From assembly GCA_030849465.1 (NCBI GenBank), contig JARVLF010000015.1:682001-746000 (forward strand): a DNA stretch of 64,000 bases, read 5' to 3'. The notes beneath the pieces are model-generated. The model saw only the letters and a program-made list of their open reading frames with translations, had not been told where the DNA came from and made no database searches. Shown one piece after another: positions 8,472-17,840 of the stretch. Each line of letters starts with the position of its first letter. The stretch's first letter is position 1. The position numbers were made by a program, and so were the translations under genes. The DNA is from Moesziomyces globuligerus (Eukaryota > Basidiomycota > Ustilaginomycetes > Ustilaginales > Ustilaginaceae).

Positions 8472-10160
8472 CAGTCGCGTCCAAAATTGCCCCGTATCTC
8501 AATTTCATCACCATGATCCCTGACCCCACCTTACTGCATCAGCTCTGGTCCCTTTGTCGTACAATCAGGGCACCCTTTGTGTGGTATCGTTTGAAAGCTT
8601 AGAAGCACGTCTACCTCCCTATGTAGAAACAAAGGAGCTGTTACACCAAGCATAAGGTTGTAAATTGAGTTCGCGTTTTTTTAAGGTTCTTCTCCTCCTC
8701 CCTTCAGCTCATACCATAACTTTGTTGCCTGTCTGTGCATTCATGACCTGATAAATCATGCCTCAAACTTCCAGGACTGATGGAATAGTATAAGATGATG
8801 ACAGAGGTGTATTTTGAGCGCCGCAGTGGGGTGTTTGTGTCAACTTATGCGCATTCTGATCAGGTCACCCAAAGTTGAGGATGGGGCGGACTAAATTCAC
8901 TGAACTGCACCACAAGCGGCTCAAGGAGCTGCTCAAGCGTGGCCACTCAACCAGGGAGATATCAAAGAAGCTATCTATGAGCAAAAGCACAGTTGCTCGG
9001 CTGGCAAAGCGCCTTCCAGAGGAGGATTATGTCCCAAAGCAACCAGGAAGAAAAGCCATACTCTCTATGCGCCAGCGCTCACTGCTTATCAGAGGAATAA
9101 GCAAGCGGCTCTATACTTCAGCCACTGATGCATCAACATACTGGCTACGTCATCATCAGCTTCGATTGTCCAGACAAACCATCACCAGGGCGTTTCTGAA
9201 GGCTGGACTCAAGCTCCGGACAAAAAGGAGGAAGCCAATTCTTAACCATGGTCACAGGAAGCGCAGGTGAGAGTGGGCTGCGCGCCACCAGGCCTGGACT
9301 GCTTACCACTGGAAGAACGTCATCTGGAGCGATGAATGCAAGGTTCGGATGATGGAAAAGGGCGGAGAAAAGAGGTACTGGGCGAAGAAGGCAAACTATG
9401 ACATCAATATACCTACTCTCCAGGGCGGCGGCGCTTCTGTCATGATCTGGGGCTGTATGAGCTGGGCAGGCCTGGGATTGATGGTTTTCATCGATGGCAA
9501 CCTTGACTCTAATGGCTACTGTGACTTGCTGGAAGAGGCGCTTCCTGGGAGCCTCATCAAGTGGAAGCAAAGCAAGCGCCTGCCACCAAAAAAAAGGCTC
9601 ATCTTTCAGCAAGACAACGCCAGCTGCCATACGTCCAGGATGACCAAGGAGTACCTCAATGACACTGGCCTGAATGTCATGAAGTGGCCTGCAATGTCTC
9701 CTGACCTGAATCCTATAGAACATGTATGGCAACAGCTGAAGAAGCGCCTATATCAGCAAAGATATGCTATCAAGAATAAAGCAGACCTCAAGGCGGCTAT
9801 CAGCTCAATCTGGGAGCAGTTCCCACTCGAATCAGTCCAGAACCTCATCAAGTCAATGCCCAGGCGGTTGAATGCAGTCAAACAGGCAAATGGCGGGCAC
9901 ACAAAGTACTAGAGGCTGGGCAAAGATAAATTCAGGAGGAGCTTCAAAGTACAAAAGTTCCGGCCAGCTTTTACACCAGCAAAATGTCAACCAATCAGCT
10001 TCAAACTTATATGACTGTGTAGCCCTGAATCTCAGCTTTCCAACGGTATAAGTCATGATACCATTGCGACAAGCTGAAGAGTACATGGGGCAAACTTCTG
10101 GCATGGTGATGAGCACCTGTCAAATATTGCGATGATACGGGGCAATTTTGGACGCGACTG
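8472..10160 (+). mobile_element. Tc1-like DNA transposon, full length
   Basis: The 1689-base element is flanked on both sides by TA (8470-8471 and 10161-10162), the Tc1/mariner target duplication. Its ends are perfect 26-bp terminal inverted repeats: 8472-8497 reads CAGTCGCGTCCAAAATTGCC onward, and 10135-10160 is its exact reverse complement. The CAGT start and the CCAAAA core match Tc1-type termini. It encloses a single transposase gene with one in-frame stop. Its ends are intact, but the protein is probably inactive unless supplied elsewhere. Confidence 0.93.
8881..9912 (+). pseudogene. Tc1-like DD34E transposase with one in-frame TGA
   Basis: Starting at ATG 8881, the frame covers 343 positions and is broken only by TGA at 9268-9270 (codon 130); the reading frame does not shift. 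The N-terminal helix-turn-helix region (STREISKKLSMSKSTVARL) binds the terminal repeats in this family. The catalytic domain shows WSDE (first Asp), FQQDNASCHTS (second Asp) and SPDLNPIEHVW (Glu). There are 34 residues between the second Asp and the Glu, so this is DD34E, the Tc1 branch and not mariner DD34D. The stop lies between the DNA-binding and catalytic domains. The length of about 343 is normal for an intact Tc1 transposase, so decay is recent or minimal. Confidence 0.92.
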
Positions 10161-10440
10161 TAGCTCCTGCGATACCAGACACGCATTTCGAAGCTATTTG
10201 ACATGATCTCGAAGCAGTTTGGGCCGTAACTCAGCGTATTTGGGCCCATTTTTAGAGGTGAGTCGGGTTTGCGAGGCAAATCATGCCTCCCAGTGATCCT
10301 CTAGACAACGGATGCTTTGCATGGCAGGCATTATGATTATTTACCATCTACTGCGGATGGATGGAGTGCAGATGGAGGGAGTGCGGATTGAGGGGTTGCG
10401 GAGGGAAGGGGTGACTACGCGACGAGACAGCCAAAACAAG

Positions 10441-10556
10441 CGTAATTTGCATAATCTGGACGTACAGCGTCGAATTTGGAACAATATGAACGTGCATAGT
10501 CGAATTTGGCAGAGGAATCGGCTGCTCTTCGCCAGCTCGCAGTTCTTCAGGATATG
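10441..10556. repeat. CGAATTTGG unit and GATATG end
   Basis: Repeats of the form ACGTNCAGCGTCGAATTTGG (two in tandem) are followed at 10521-10556 by the inverted CATATCCTGAAG end. Confidence 0.55.
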
Positions 10557-10698
10557 AATTTGGGCCGTATTTCAGCGCTTTGAGTCGGAGGTCACAAAGC
10601 ATAATTGCGCATAACACGATTGACAGTGATCCTCTCAACAACGCATGCGAAGCTTTCCAGGAATTGTCATGATTCACTATGCGCGCAGCCGAGACACG

Positions 10699-11029
10699 CG
10701 TATTTTGCATAATTTGGACGGGCAGGGTCGAAGTTTGCAGAATTTGGACGTACGCAGAGTCGAAATTTGCAGAGGAGGTGGCGAAGAGCAGCCACCCAAC
10801 AGCCCCTTCCCCCCCCCCCCCTCCCTTGATGGCTGGTCAATGGCACCTCGCCACATGTTCGGATATGAGTGTGACGTTTTCCAAGCCACCCGACAGCCAC
10901 CACTAGTGGCTTGGAATATCAAGCCACTAGAGTGTACGTGGGTGGCTTGCGAGTGGCATGGAGGGTAAGCCACCCGTGGTGGCTTAGGGGGTGGCTTGGA
11001 AAATGTTACAACCCTTTTTTCGCGATATG
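10699..11029. repeat. composite of three repeat ends with a C12 tract
   Basis: It begins with the CGTATTTTGCA...GAATTTGGACG unit, then CAGCCACCC and a run of C (about 10809-10820), and the inverted CATATCCGAAC end (10842-10867). After that comes a palindromic element with GTTTTCCAAGCCACCC on the left and GGTGGCTTGGAAAATG on the right, closed by CCCTTTTTTCGCGATATG at 11029. The successive ends look like nested or tandem insertions. Confidence 0.6.
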
Positions 11030-11098
11030 CCTCTGCGGGCCTCGGGTCTGACTCCTGAAGATGTGTCAATTTCGTATTTCTCGAATTTGGGAAAGAAG

Positions 11099-11244
11099 GG
11101 GGGGGGGGGGGGGTTGCTTGATGGCGAGCAGCCATCCATCAGCCATTGTGTGTGGTTGGCTGTTGGGTGGCTGGCGCCTTGCAGCCACCCGTGGTGGCTG
11201 ATGAGTGGCTGGTCAGTCGCCACCTCGCCCCTTGTTCGGATATG
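11099..11244. repeat. palindromic repeat copy with G15 tract
   Basis: A run of about 15 G starting near 11099 is followed by CAGCCATCCATCAGCC and GCAGCCACCCGTGGTGGCTG motifs. It is closed by the inverted end CCACCTCGCCCCTTGTTCGG at 11244. Confidence 0.6.
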
Positions 11245-11440
11245 CTTGTCGCTAGTTGGCCCATCTTGAGCGCTTTGAGCCGGGTGTTGGCAAAGTGTGT
11301 TTATCTAAGTGATAAATTCAGTGATCTGCAGAACAATGCATGCAAAGCTTGCCGATAAAACATGCTTATTCGCTATGCGCTGCGGACGGATGGAGTGCGG
11401 ATGGATGGGGAACGCGGTGAGACCCAGAAGCAGCCAAAAC

Positions 11441-11628
11441 ACGCGTATTTTGCAGAATTTGGACGTGCAGCGTCGAATTTGGCAGAGGAGGTGGCGGCAA
11501 GAAGCCACCCAACAGCCAACCCCCCTTGGTAGCTAGTATTCATCGACCACGTCCCCCTGATGGCTCAGCCACCCATCAGCCACTGATGGGTGGCTGCTTT
11601 TTGCCGGCTCGCCGTTCTTCATTATATG
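11441..11628. repeat. CGAATTTGG unit plus palindromic element
   Basis: The unit ACGCGTATTTTGCAGAATTT and following bases is repeated from 10699. It is followed by AAGCCACCCAACAGCC and GATGGGTGGCTGC and ends with a diverged GATATG-type terminus (TTCATTATATG). Confidence 0.55.
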
Positions 11629-12262
11629 TGTGTCATATGTGGAGTAATCATACGTTTTGAAAGGGTCGAATCCCGCGCGCTTGTTGAGGTACTCATGACT
11701 CTGACTCGCCATGGCGCGGTTCCAAATCATACGAATGATAAATCCGGAAAGATGCGTGTTTGTTGAAATTTGTTTGGAATTTTGAACTGAGTGGCTTCCC
11801 GCCAAGCCACCTGTAAGTCACCCGTAGTGGCCTGATAGTCATGTCTTACACTTAAGCCACTTATGACTAGATTCATGAGTGGCTTCCCTAGTGTCTTGCC
11901 TTGCTTCAATTTACACTCATGGCTTTTGACTTCTTTTCCCTTCAGCGATATGTTCTGGATGCACGACGTTGCTACGCGTGATGATGACCAGACACACATT
12001 CATACCCAAAACACTCTAGACGTGGCGACAAGCAGCCACCAAGCAGCCACTCCGTGTGGCTGACGGGTGGCTCGTGGATCGTCACCTCGTCACTTGTAAA
12101 TTACATGACTTGTCAGGATACAGATGATGTTCCACAAATTCTTAATCCTTGCAGAGCATGTCACCCGATGAACTGATGCAAAAATTTGTTATTTTTAAGA
12201 AAGAGGGAAAAAGCACATCTCTACGGTGCTGATACCGGTCTACTCATAATTGACCGTGGATT

Positions 12263-12414
12263 CATATCGCAAAAAGGAGTGTAGCGTGAAGCAAGCCACG
12301 AAGAGAGCCACCCGTAGTGGCTTACTTGCCAAGCCACCCGCAAGCCACTATGAGTGTGCGTCGGTGACTTGCCTAGTGGGCTCGACTATGGTACAACCTT
12401 TTTTTCGCGATATG
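12263..12414. repeat. MITE-like element with CATATCGCG ends (best-defined copy)
   Basis: 152 bases. The left end CATATCGCAAAAAGG pairs with the right end CCTTTTTTTCGCGATATG, one base and a few As apart. Inside, GAGCCACCCGTAGTGGCT and AAGCCACCCGCAAGCCAC form inverted motifs. No coding capacity. Confidence 0.65.
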
Positions 12415-12940
12415 CATAAATCAGCCACCCCGCTCGTCAAGACGGAATAGCCAGGCAGGGTAGCCTCCTTCATGCTTGAGCAGCCATCCGAGCAGCCAGG
12501 ACTCATGCTTCATGCTTCCAAGCATGAAGAGGGGACAGATAGGCCGGCATAGACATGAGAAGGATGCAAGATGCATCGAAGCTGCCAGCCTTGCGTGCGG
12601 AGGAGCAATTAGACCCATTCAATCCGACTCATGAGTATGTTCCACATTTAGCGAGACACACGAAAATCAAACATCGTCATCACTCTCATCACTCACAGGC
12701 AATTTTGCTTCGAGTTTCATGTCGGTTTTGCGACCTTCAATGGCCCTGCCTGGGATCGATCGACCTGGGACTGGAGACTGCAACGGCACCCTTCCGATCG
12801 TCTGTCTGATTCGAGGGATCATGGCTGCTTGCTTTTGCCGACTGCTTGACGACGCTCGTCCCCAATCGGTCGTGGTAGCTGCCGCTGACGTGCCAGTTGC
12901 AAGAAGGTGCCAATCATGAATGCAAAGGGGAAATCGGTAG
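12415..12940. other. right border of the repeat island
   Basis: 526 bases between the last repeat end and the stop of the RRM gene. There is a short inverted GCTTCATGCTTCCAAGCATG motif near 12510-12529. The open frame that reads through to 12819 is discussed under the RRM gene. Nothing else is seen. Confidence 0.5.
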
Positions 12941-13981
12941 TCATACGTGCACGTTGAGATGTGGTGTGTGAGCTAAGCTGCGCATCTTCTGTGGGCAGGG
13001 CGATTCGGCATTGCAGGCGTAAAGGCCAAATTGAGCATACCTTTTCATCGAACGAGCCTTCCTTTCGAGCCCGAGAGGGACTCGTTTCAGGGTCCAAGGA
13101 CAGGGAGCCACATCGCCAAGGATCAGGATGAAGGAGAGATTGACTGCTGCTACTCGGAAGACTCGGCGGGCCAAGTTGAACATGAGCATCGAGCTCTCCC
13201 AAAGTGGCAGGATGGCACAGATTCGCTTTGACTTGGCCGGTGCCGATGACAAAGTCATTCAAAGCAAGATGAGCCAAGGAGGCACTCGAACGGCAACAAT
13301 AGACGACGATCGCCTGGCTGCCTACGCCAGAAGAATGTCCGCTTTCAGCATAGAGGTGCTCTACGTGTCCGAAGGGCTCGATCAGAGCCCTCACGGTGTC
13401 GGAATCGGAAAAGACCGCTGGGTCCAAGCCCGAAATTCTCAGGGCTGCCTGATCCTGTCCTCGTTGGAATGGCTGTCCCGCTTTTATGGCAGGTTCGGCC
13501 CTAGGAGATTCCGTCGTGACGGCTTCGGTCGGCAGCGAGCTTTCACACGACTAGAGCAGAGCATACCAATGCTAGAAACGTCAGCTTATTGTCTGAGCTG
13601 GGGAAGGCCAGGTACCGACCAAGAGGCGTGGTTGGGTCCATATGGGCTCACCTCCCGCAAGTGCTTATCTTGACGGCTGGCATCCTGGGATTCGTGAGGG
13701 AATGGTGTGCCGCTCCTCTGCACGATGGCGAACGAGACCTCGATGCGGTACCGGTGCCAGAAGTGACCATTGAGGTGCTGGATGGCCTCGCGCGCCTCGT
13801 CAGGGGTTGACATGAGAATGAAGCCACGTCGTCGCGCGAGGTGATCGAGGGTTGCAAGAATCACGGCATGTTCGACCCGGCCGTACTGGCTGAACAGAGT
13901 CTCGAAGTGGTCGGTCGTAGCATCGAGCGGAAGATTGAGAACGTAAAGGTTGCGCTGTGCTCGATTGCGATCAGGCCTCAT
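12941..13981 (-). CDS. two-RRM RNA-binding protein
   Basis: A hand-joined model. Exon 1 is 13981-13652, starting at the only usable ATG (MRPDRNRAQRNLYVLNLP). An intron at 13651-13551 (GTGAGC...CTCTAG) follows, then exon 2 in phase 0. A likely second intron, GTATGC...CCACAG (about 13041-12987), gives a short terminal exon ending at TGA 12941. If that intron is not used, the frame runs on to 12819. RRM1 has NLYVLNLPLD (RNP2-like) and RRRGFILM (RNP1-like). The second RRM begins LRISGLDPAVFSD and includes EPFGHVEHLYA. The linker is low-complexity. RNA target and compartment are unknown. The two RRM halves fit one gene because exon 1 ends in a clean donor and both halves are in phase. Confidence 0.65.
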
Positions 13982-15098
13982 CAGTGCGAATTTGTCGGAG
14001 CAGATGAGAGAAGGAGACCGAGGCAAGGGCAAGGTGAAGTGATGATGGGACGGGTGAAAGGCGCTTGGACGGCGGTGGGCTGCAAGGTACAGACGGGAAG
14101 AGGGTTCTCCTTGAGAGCAGAAGGCCAAATTCCTGTATCGGCACTGGAGCCTGGTGCAAAAGGCGGCAGCTGTGAGCCGTGTCGCTACGCATACATCCTC
14201 CAGGCTTCAGACGTTGAAAGACATCCTCGGAATGGCGCGGCCCCACAGCCGCCATACACGACAGCGCGAGCGGCTGCACAACGCTGACTCACTTGCGAGG
14301 CAGGCGGGACCTACTGGTCACAGGCCACACTGCTCGCAGCTTCAGCCCCGCCGCGCCATGTCGCGCCGCACCGTCTTGCCTGCGTGGTCATCGTACATGC
14401 AAATGAGTCCCGAGTGGAGACTCGACCTTGGCTTCTCATCCTCGCAGCGGCTGAATCGATGGGGGGTCCAGTTACTCTGCTTGTTTCCTCGCCGATCCCT
14501 TGCCAGAGGGCATCGCCCGAGTCGAAACGCAGACTTCCGGAGCAGGTTTGAAGGTGGTCTTCTGTGCCCGTGCTTCTTCGAACAAGACACCTTCCCCTGA
14601 CATAGCATAAAGTGTCGACTCAGCGTGAATCGAGTCGAGCGCTCAGATAATTTAGGTCAGACAGTTATTTTTATATTTGAATTTGTTAGACCCTCGAATC
14701 ATGCCGCATGGACCACTTTCGAGTCTAGTCTTCGCAGCACGCCAGGAAATGTGGCTTGCGCCAACCACGCGCCAGCCCTCTCTGCTGTATCTCCTCCATC
14801 ACCTTGCATGCCTGTTTGCTTCGCCCTCTCCCGTGCTTCCCGCTGCGAGGCTGGATTGCCCGCGCCAAAATCTTCACCTTCACTGCCGTCATGGGCGCAG
14901 TCCTGCGCTCCTGAGAGCGAGTCTGGCAAAGCCTTGTTTCGCTAGGCGTCAACAGGTCAAGAGGCAGAGAGATTTGTCCGAAGTGATCCGCCTTTGCCAG
15001 AGGCATACCTGCTGGAAGTCGTGCCAGATAGACCACTTCCAAAATGCGTATAGAAGCTCAAGACTGGGCAGACAAAGCGATCGGTTTCTGGCTCCGCA
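13982..15098. other. divergent promoter region, RRM gene / GAR-domain gene
   Basis: 1.1 kb with no convincing gene. It contains an AT-rich patch (14658-14690) about 410 bases upstream of the plus-strand gene. Confidence 0.5.
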
Positions 15099-17117
15099 AT
15101 GACGTCGAATAGGAGCACGACATCCCGCGAGCGAGCAAGCTTGCTCGATGAAGCTGCTCATGGAGCGACGGACGACAGCGGTAATGATGCCTGTGCGCCC
15201 CCCCTGAGGGCCACACCGACTATGATCGATACAAGTTGGAGCGAAGGTGCCGCAGCCGACGATATCGATCCAGATCAGTCCACCCCTACCTTCAGTCGAT
15301 CGTTCAAACATGACAAGCTTTCCTCCGAGGATTTCGTCGAATTGACACGTATATCCGACAAGAAAGACGACATAGAGCATTACATCGCCGATACACAGAG
15401 CTGGCCGGTCTGGAATCCCTTCAAAGGCGTGTCGTCGTACTCGACCGAGCCCAAAATCCTCTCGGCCAGCAAGCTCAGCCTCGAAGAGATAAGTCAGGAT
15501 CTTCGACTCCGACAAGATCGATGCGAACTCCTCGAGCGGGACATTCAGCGTTTCAATGTCGACGACATGAAGCGATTGCGAAAAGTGGCCAAAGCGATCT
15601 CGAAGCGGCAGCTCTCCGGACCCGACACAGACCTGCTAGAGCTGGCCTTGTCGACTATCTACGCCCTTGATAGGCTCCTCCGACTCTTACGCGATCAGAA
15701 GGCAGAGCACGAACTCACAGAGCTTCGACTGCGGTGGGAACGGGTAGTGCTTTCGAGCTGGGAAGACGTCGCCGTTCTTCGTAGCGATATTCAAGCCTTC
15801 GAACGAAAGTGTAGGAGCTTTGCTGCGGCGCTGGGTCAAAACCACGATGTCTCTGCTATCGATGAAGTGCGGACGCATTTGACACACAAAAACTCTGCTC
15901 CCGCCGCTCACCGGCCACATGCAGACGCAAAGCGTCTCGAGAATCTGTCATCTGCTCTCAAGCTGGCGGCAGAGTCAATCAAACTCGAATCATCGCGCCT
16001 CATCCTTCGTATCAGAAGCTTCGATGCCGAGAAGGTTCGACTCGCGGGAAGGTTGCTAGATCTTCTCATCGATCACAGGCAGGTGCCAGAGAAGCTGCTG
16101 GATGAACAGGAAAAGCTTGAGGATGCCTTACCAAGGCCAACGGCGATTGAGGCGGAAGCTGCCCAGGTTGCGACTGTCCTCGCCGAAAAGCTTGCTTCTT
16201 CTACCCAGATGATAATCACAGAATCGAGTTCGAAGATAGAGCCGATCGTCGATTCCTCCCGCCCAGGTTCTGAAGCCATTGGATCTAGCAGCCATTCAGA
16301 CTCGAGTCGGCGAGATCGCGCCGCGGTTTCAGTCTCTCTGCCTCAAATACCCTGCCCTCGAGCATGGAAAGCGGAGCTAAGTCCTACGACATCGACCTCG
16401 TCTCCCAAGCATGGGCGGCGTGCCATCCTCAACCGGTATCAAGCAGACCCTCGGAACAAGCTAGACACTGCCATCGGTCACATCGTCAATCGCTTGCCGA
16501 TACTTATCTCCATCAGATCCGTTCAACCCACAAATGATTCAGCCCCACCCAGCACGGACACGGAGCGGGACGTAAGTGGTCGATATTGGATCGGAGATCC
16601 TGAGCCCCGGCTCTGTTTCTGTCGCATTCTCCCTTCCCGCACAGTGATGGTGAGGGTTGGAGGGGGCTGGCAGGAACTCTCCGAGTTTCTGACGCAGCAC
16701 TTCCAACATCTCAATGTCCGAAGAGGCCACCTGGAATCTGCTATGCTGACTCCATCACCCGGCCGTCCTGGGTCGAGTCTGTCATGGCTGCGATCAGCTT
16801 CCGGCCCCGTCGGGAGCCCTCGGACAAGCTCGCTGAGCTCTTCCTTGGGCTCGCCACGATCACATGCTCCTACACGCCATGGCACGCCTCCGCAGCTGGC
16901 TTCGCGAATTGTCACCATGCCTGCGGACTTGACAAAGCACGCGGTCAAGCCAGAAACCAGCGACAAGACTTTGCCCAGAGCACCTCGTGTTGCGCCCAGG
17001 TCCCTCCTAGTCGACCACGGGGATGCCACGGCCGCCTTCCCGGACAGAGCTTGTAGTCTTTCCTCCAGCGGATCGTCTTCGTCTATAGTCATTCATCGAT
17101 CACCGCCTTCCTTGTAG
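15099..17117 (+). CDS. GAS2/GAR-domain protein (putative microtubule-binding cytoskeletal linker)
   Basis: Single exon, 672 residues. The N-terminal 70 residues are acidic/disordered. A helical region of about 100-370 is rich in charged heptad-like sequence (for example LSLEEISQDLRLRQDRCELLERD), suggesting coiled coil or spectrin-like helices. At about 493-545 lies RYWIGDPEPRLCFCRILPSR followed by TVMVRVGGGWQELSEFLTQHF. That is the growth-arrest-specific 2 related (GAR) domain, which binds microtubules in Gas2 and spectraplakins. The C-terminus is Ser/Pro-rich. The protein lacks an actin-binding CH domain, so it is not a canonical spectraplakin. The domain call is strong; the cellular role is inferred from the family. 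Confidence 0.85.
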   Translation: MTSNRSTTSRERASLLDEAAHGATDDSGNDACAPPLRATPTMIDTSWSEGAAADDIDPDQSTPTFSRSFKHDKLSSEDFVELTRISDKKDDIEHYIADTQSWPVWNPFKGVSSYSTEPKILSASKLSLEEISQDLRLRQDRCELLERDIQRFNVDDMKRLRKVAKAISKRQLSGPDTDLLELALSTIYALDRLLRLLRDQKAEHELTELRLRWERVVLSSWEDVAVLRSDIQAFERKCRSFAAALGQNHDVSAIDEVRTHLTHKNSAPAAHRPHADAKRLENLSSALKLAAESIKLESSRLILRIRSFDAEKVRLAGRLLDLLIDHRQVPEKLLDEQEKLEDALPRPTAIEAEAAQVATVLAEKLASSTQMIITESSSKIEPIVDSSRPGSEAIGSSSHSDSSRRDRAAVSVSLPQIPCPRAWKAELSPTTSTSSPKHGRRAILNRYQADPRNKLDTAIGHIVNRLPILISIRSVQPTNDSAPPSTDTERDVSGRYWIGDPEPRLCFCRILPSRTVMVRVGGGWQELSEFLTQHFQHLNVRRGHLESAMLTPSPGRPGSSLSWLRSASGPVGSPRTSSLSSSLGSPRSHAPTRHGTPPQLASRIVTMPADLTKHAVKPETSDKTLPRAPRVAPRSLLVDHGDATAAFPDRACSLSSSGSSSSIVIHRSPPSL

Positions 17118-17840
17118 AGTCATAGTAGAATGCTACAGGCTCGTGAACATCCTCCAAGTCCCTTTCCGCGATGAGGCGTTTGAACACGGTATGCCTTGAT
17201 GAGAAGCGTGAAGGCCGAAGTGGCCTTCTCGGCTGGTGCAATGCCATGACTTCTTTCTTCGAGCTTTCCCACGCGATCTTCGCCTTCGACGCAACATCTG
17301 AACAGGCACAGCGGTCTCCACTGTTGGGGCTTGCCAACGCCGCCATCCAATCAAGAACATAGGAACATGCACGTCGCTGCCGTGACTCGAGCTCGATCAA
17401 GCAAAACGGCCCAGCAATGTCAGGATCGAACGGAGACTAACGGGCAGAGATGCTGTCAGAGTACGGGCACGCCAATCGGTTAGGCGGTGCCTTCCTCCAG
17501 TCGCCTTGCCGTGTAGAAAACGAGACCGGAGCAATCGGACCGGTCACGAAAACCCATGGTCCACTTGCTCCCCCCCGCGGGGACATAAATTTGATCTGTT
17601 TCTGAACTCGCACAGACTGCTTCGGCACCTGCTGTTTTCGTCCAGACCGGCTCCGCTCCGCGCCGCTCCACCTTGTTTCGCAAAAAATGTGGGGTTGTTG
17701 TGCAGCCCTTGAGTTCGGGCCATGCGGACTCTTTCGAGCCCCGTCGTAGCAGGCCTTATAACGAATCATGAATGAATCGCGCACCGTTCTCTCTCCTCCT
17801 CAGTTCCATCATTGACGAGCCACAGGGAACGACACTCACA
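17118..17840. other. promoter region of the short-chain dehydrogenase
   Basis: Holds a TATA-like CTTATAAC at about 17755-17762, 80 bases before the chosen ATG, and short C/G runs near 17570. No gene. Confidence 0.5.

Larger units (their letters stand above)
6275..12414. repeat. gene-poor island of degenerate palindromic repeats
   Basis: About 6.1 kb differs from its surroundings: it is AT-richer, has no intact host gene, and holds many copies of AGCCACCC/GGGTGGCT motifs in both orientations. Recurrent end sequences occur in direct and inverted copies. They are CATATCCGAACAAGTGGCG (starting 6275 and 8397; inverted copies ending 10867 and 11244), CATATCCTGAAGRACTGCG (starting 6978; inverted ending 7817, 10556 and 11628) and CATATCGCGAAAAA (inverted ending 7352, 11029 and 12414; direct at 12263). 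All three kinds end in CATATC/GATATG. The individual copies are diverged and broken. The island is best read as a nest of small non-autonomous elements into which a Tc1-like transposon is embedded. Confidence 0.8.

Noticed and set aside
9268..9290. An intron hiding the transposase stop (AG|GTGAGAG looks like a donor)
   Set aside because: The nearest acceptor would give a 25-base intron, too short and not a multiple of three, while the frame is already continuous on both sides of the stop.
6275..12414. Centromere or telomere
   Set aside because: There is no telomeric TTAGGG-type array and no long retroelement block; the island is short and flanked by ordinary genes.
6275..12414. CRISPR array
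   Set aside because: Repeats are diverged, irregularly spaced and in both orientations, in an intron-bearing eukaryotic genome.
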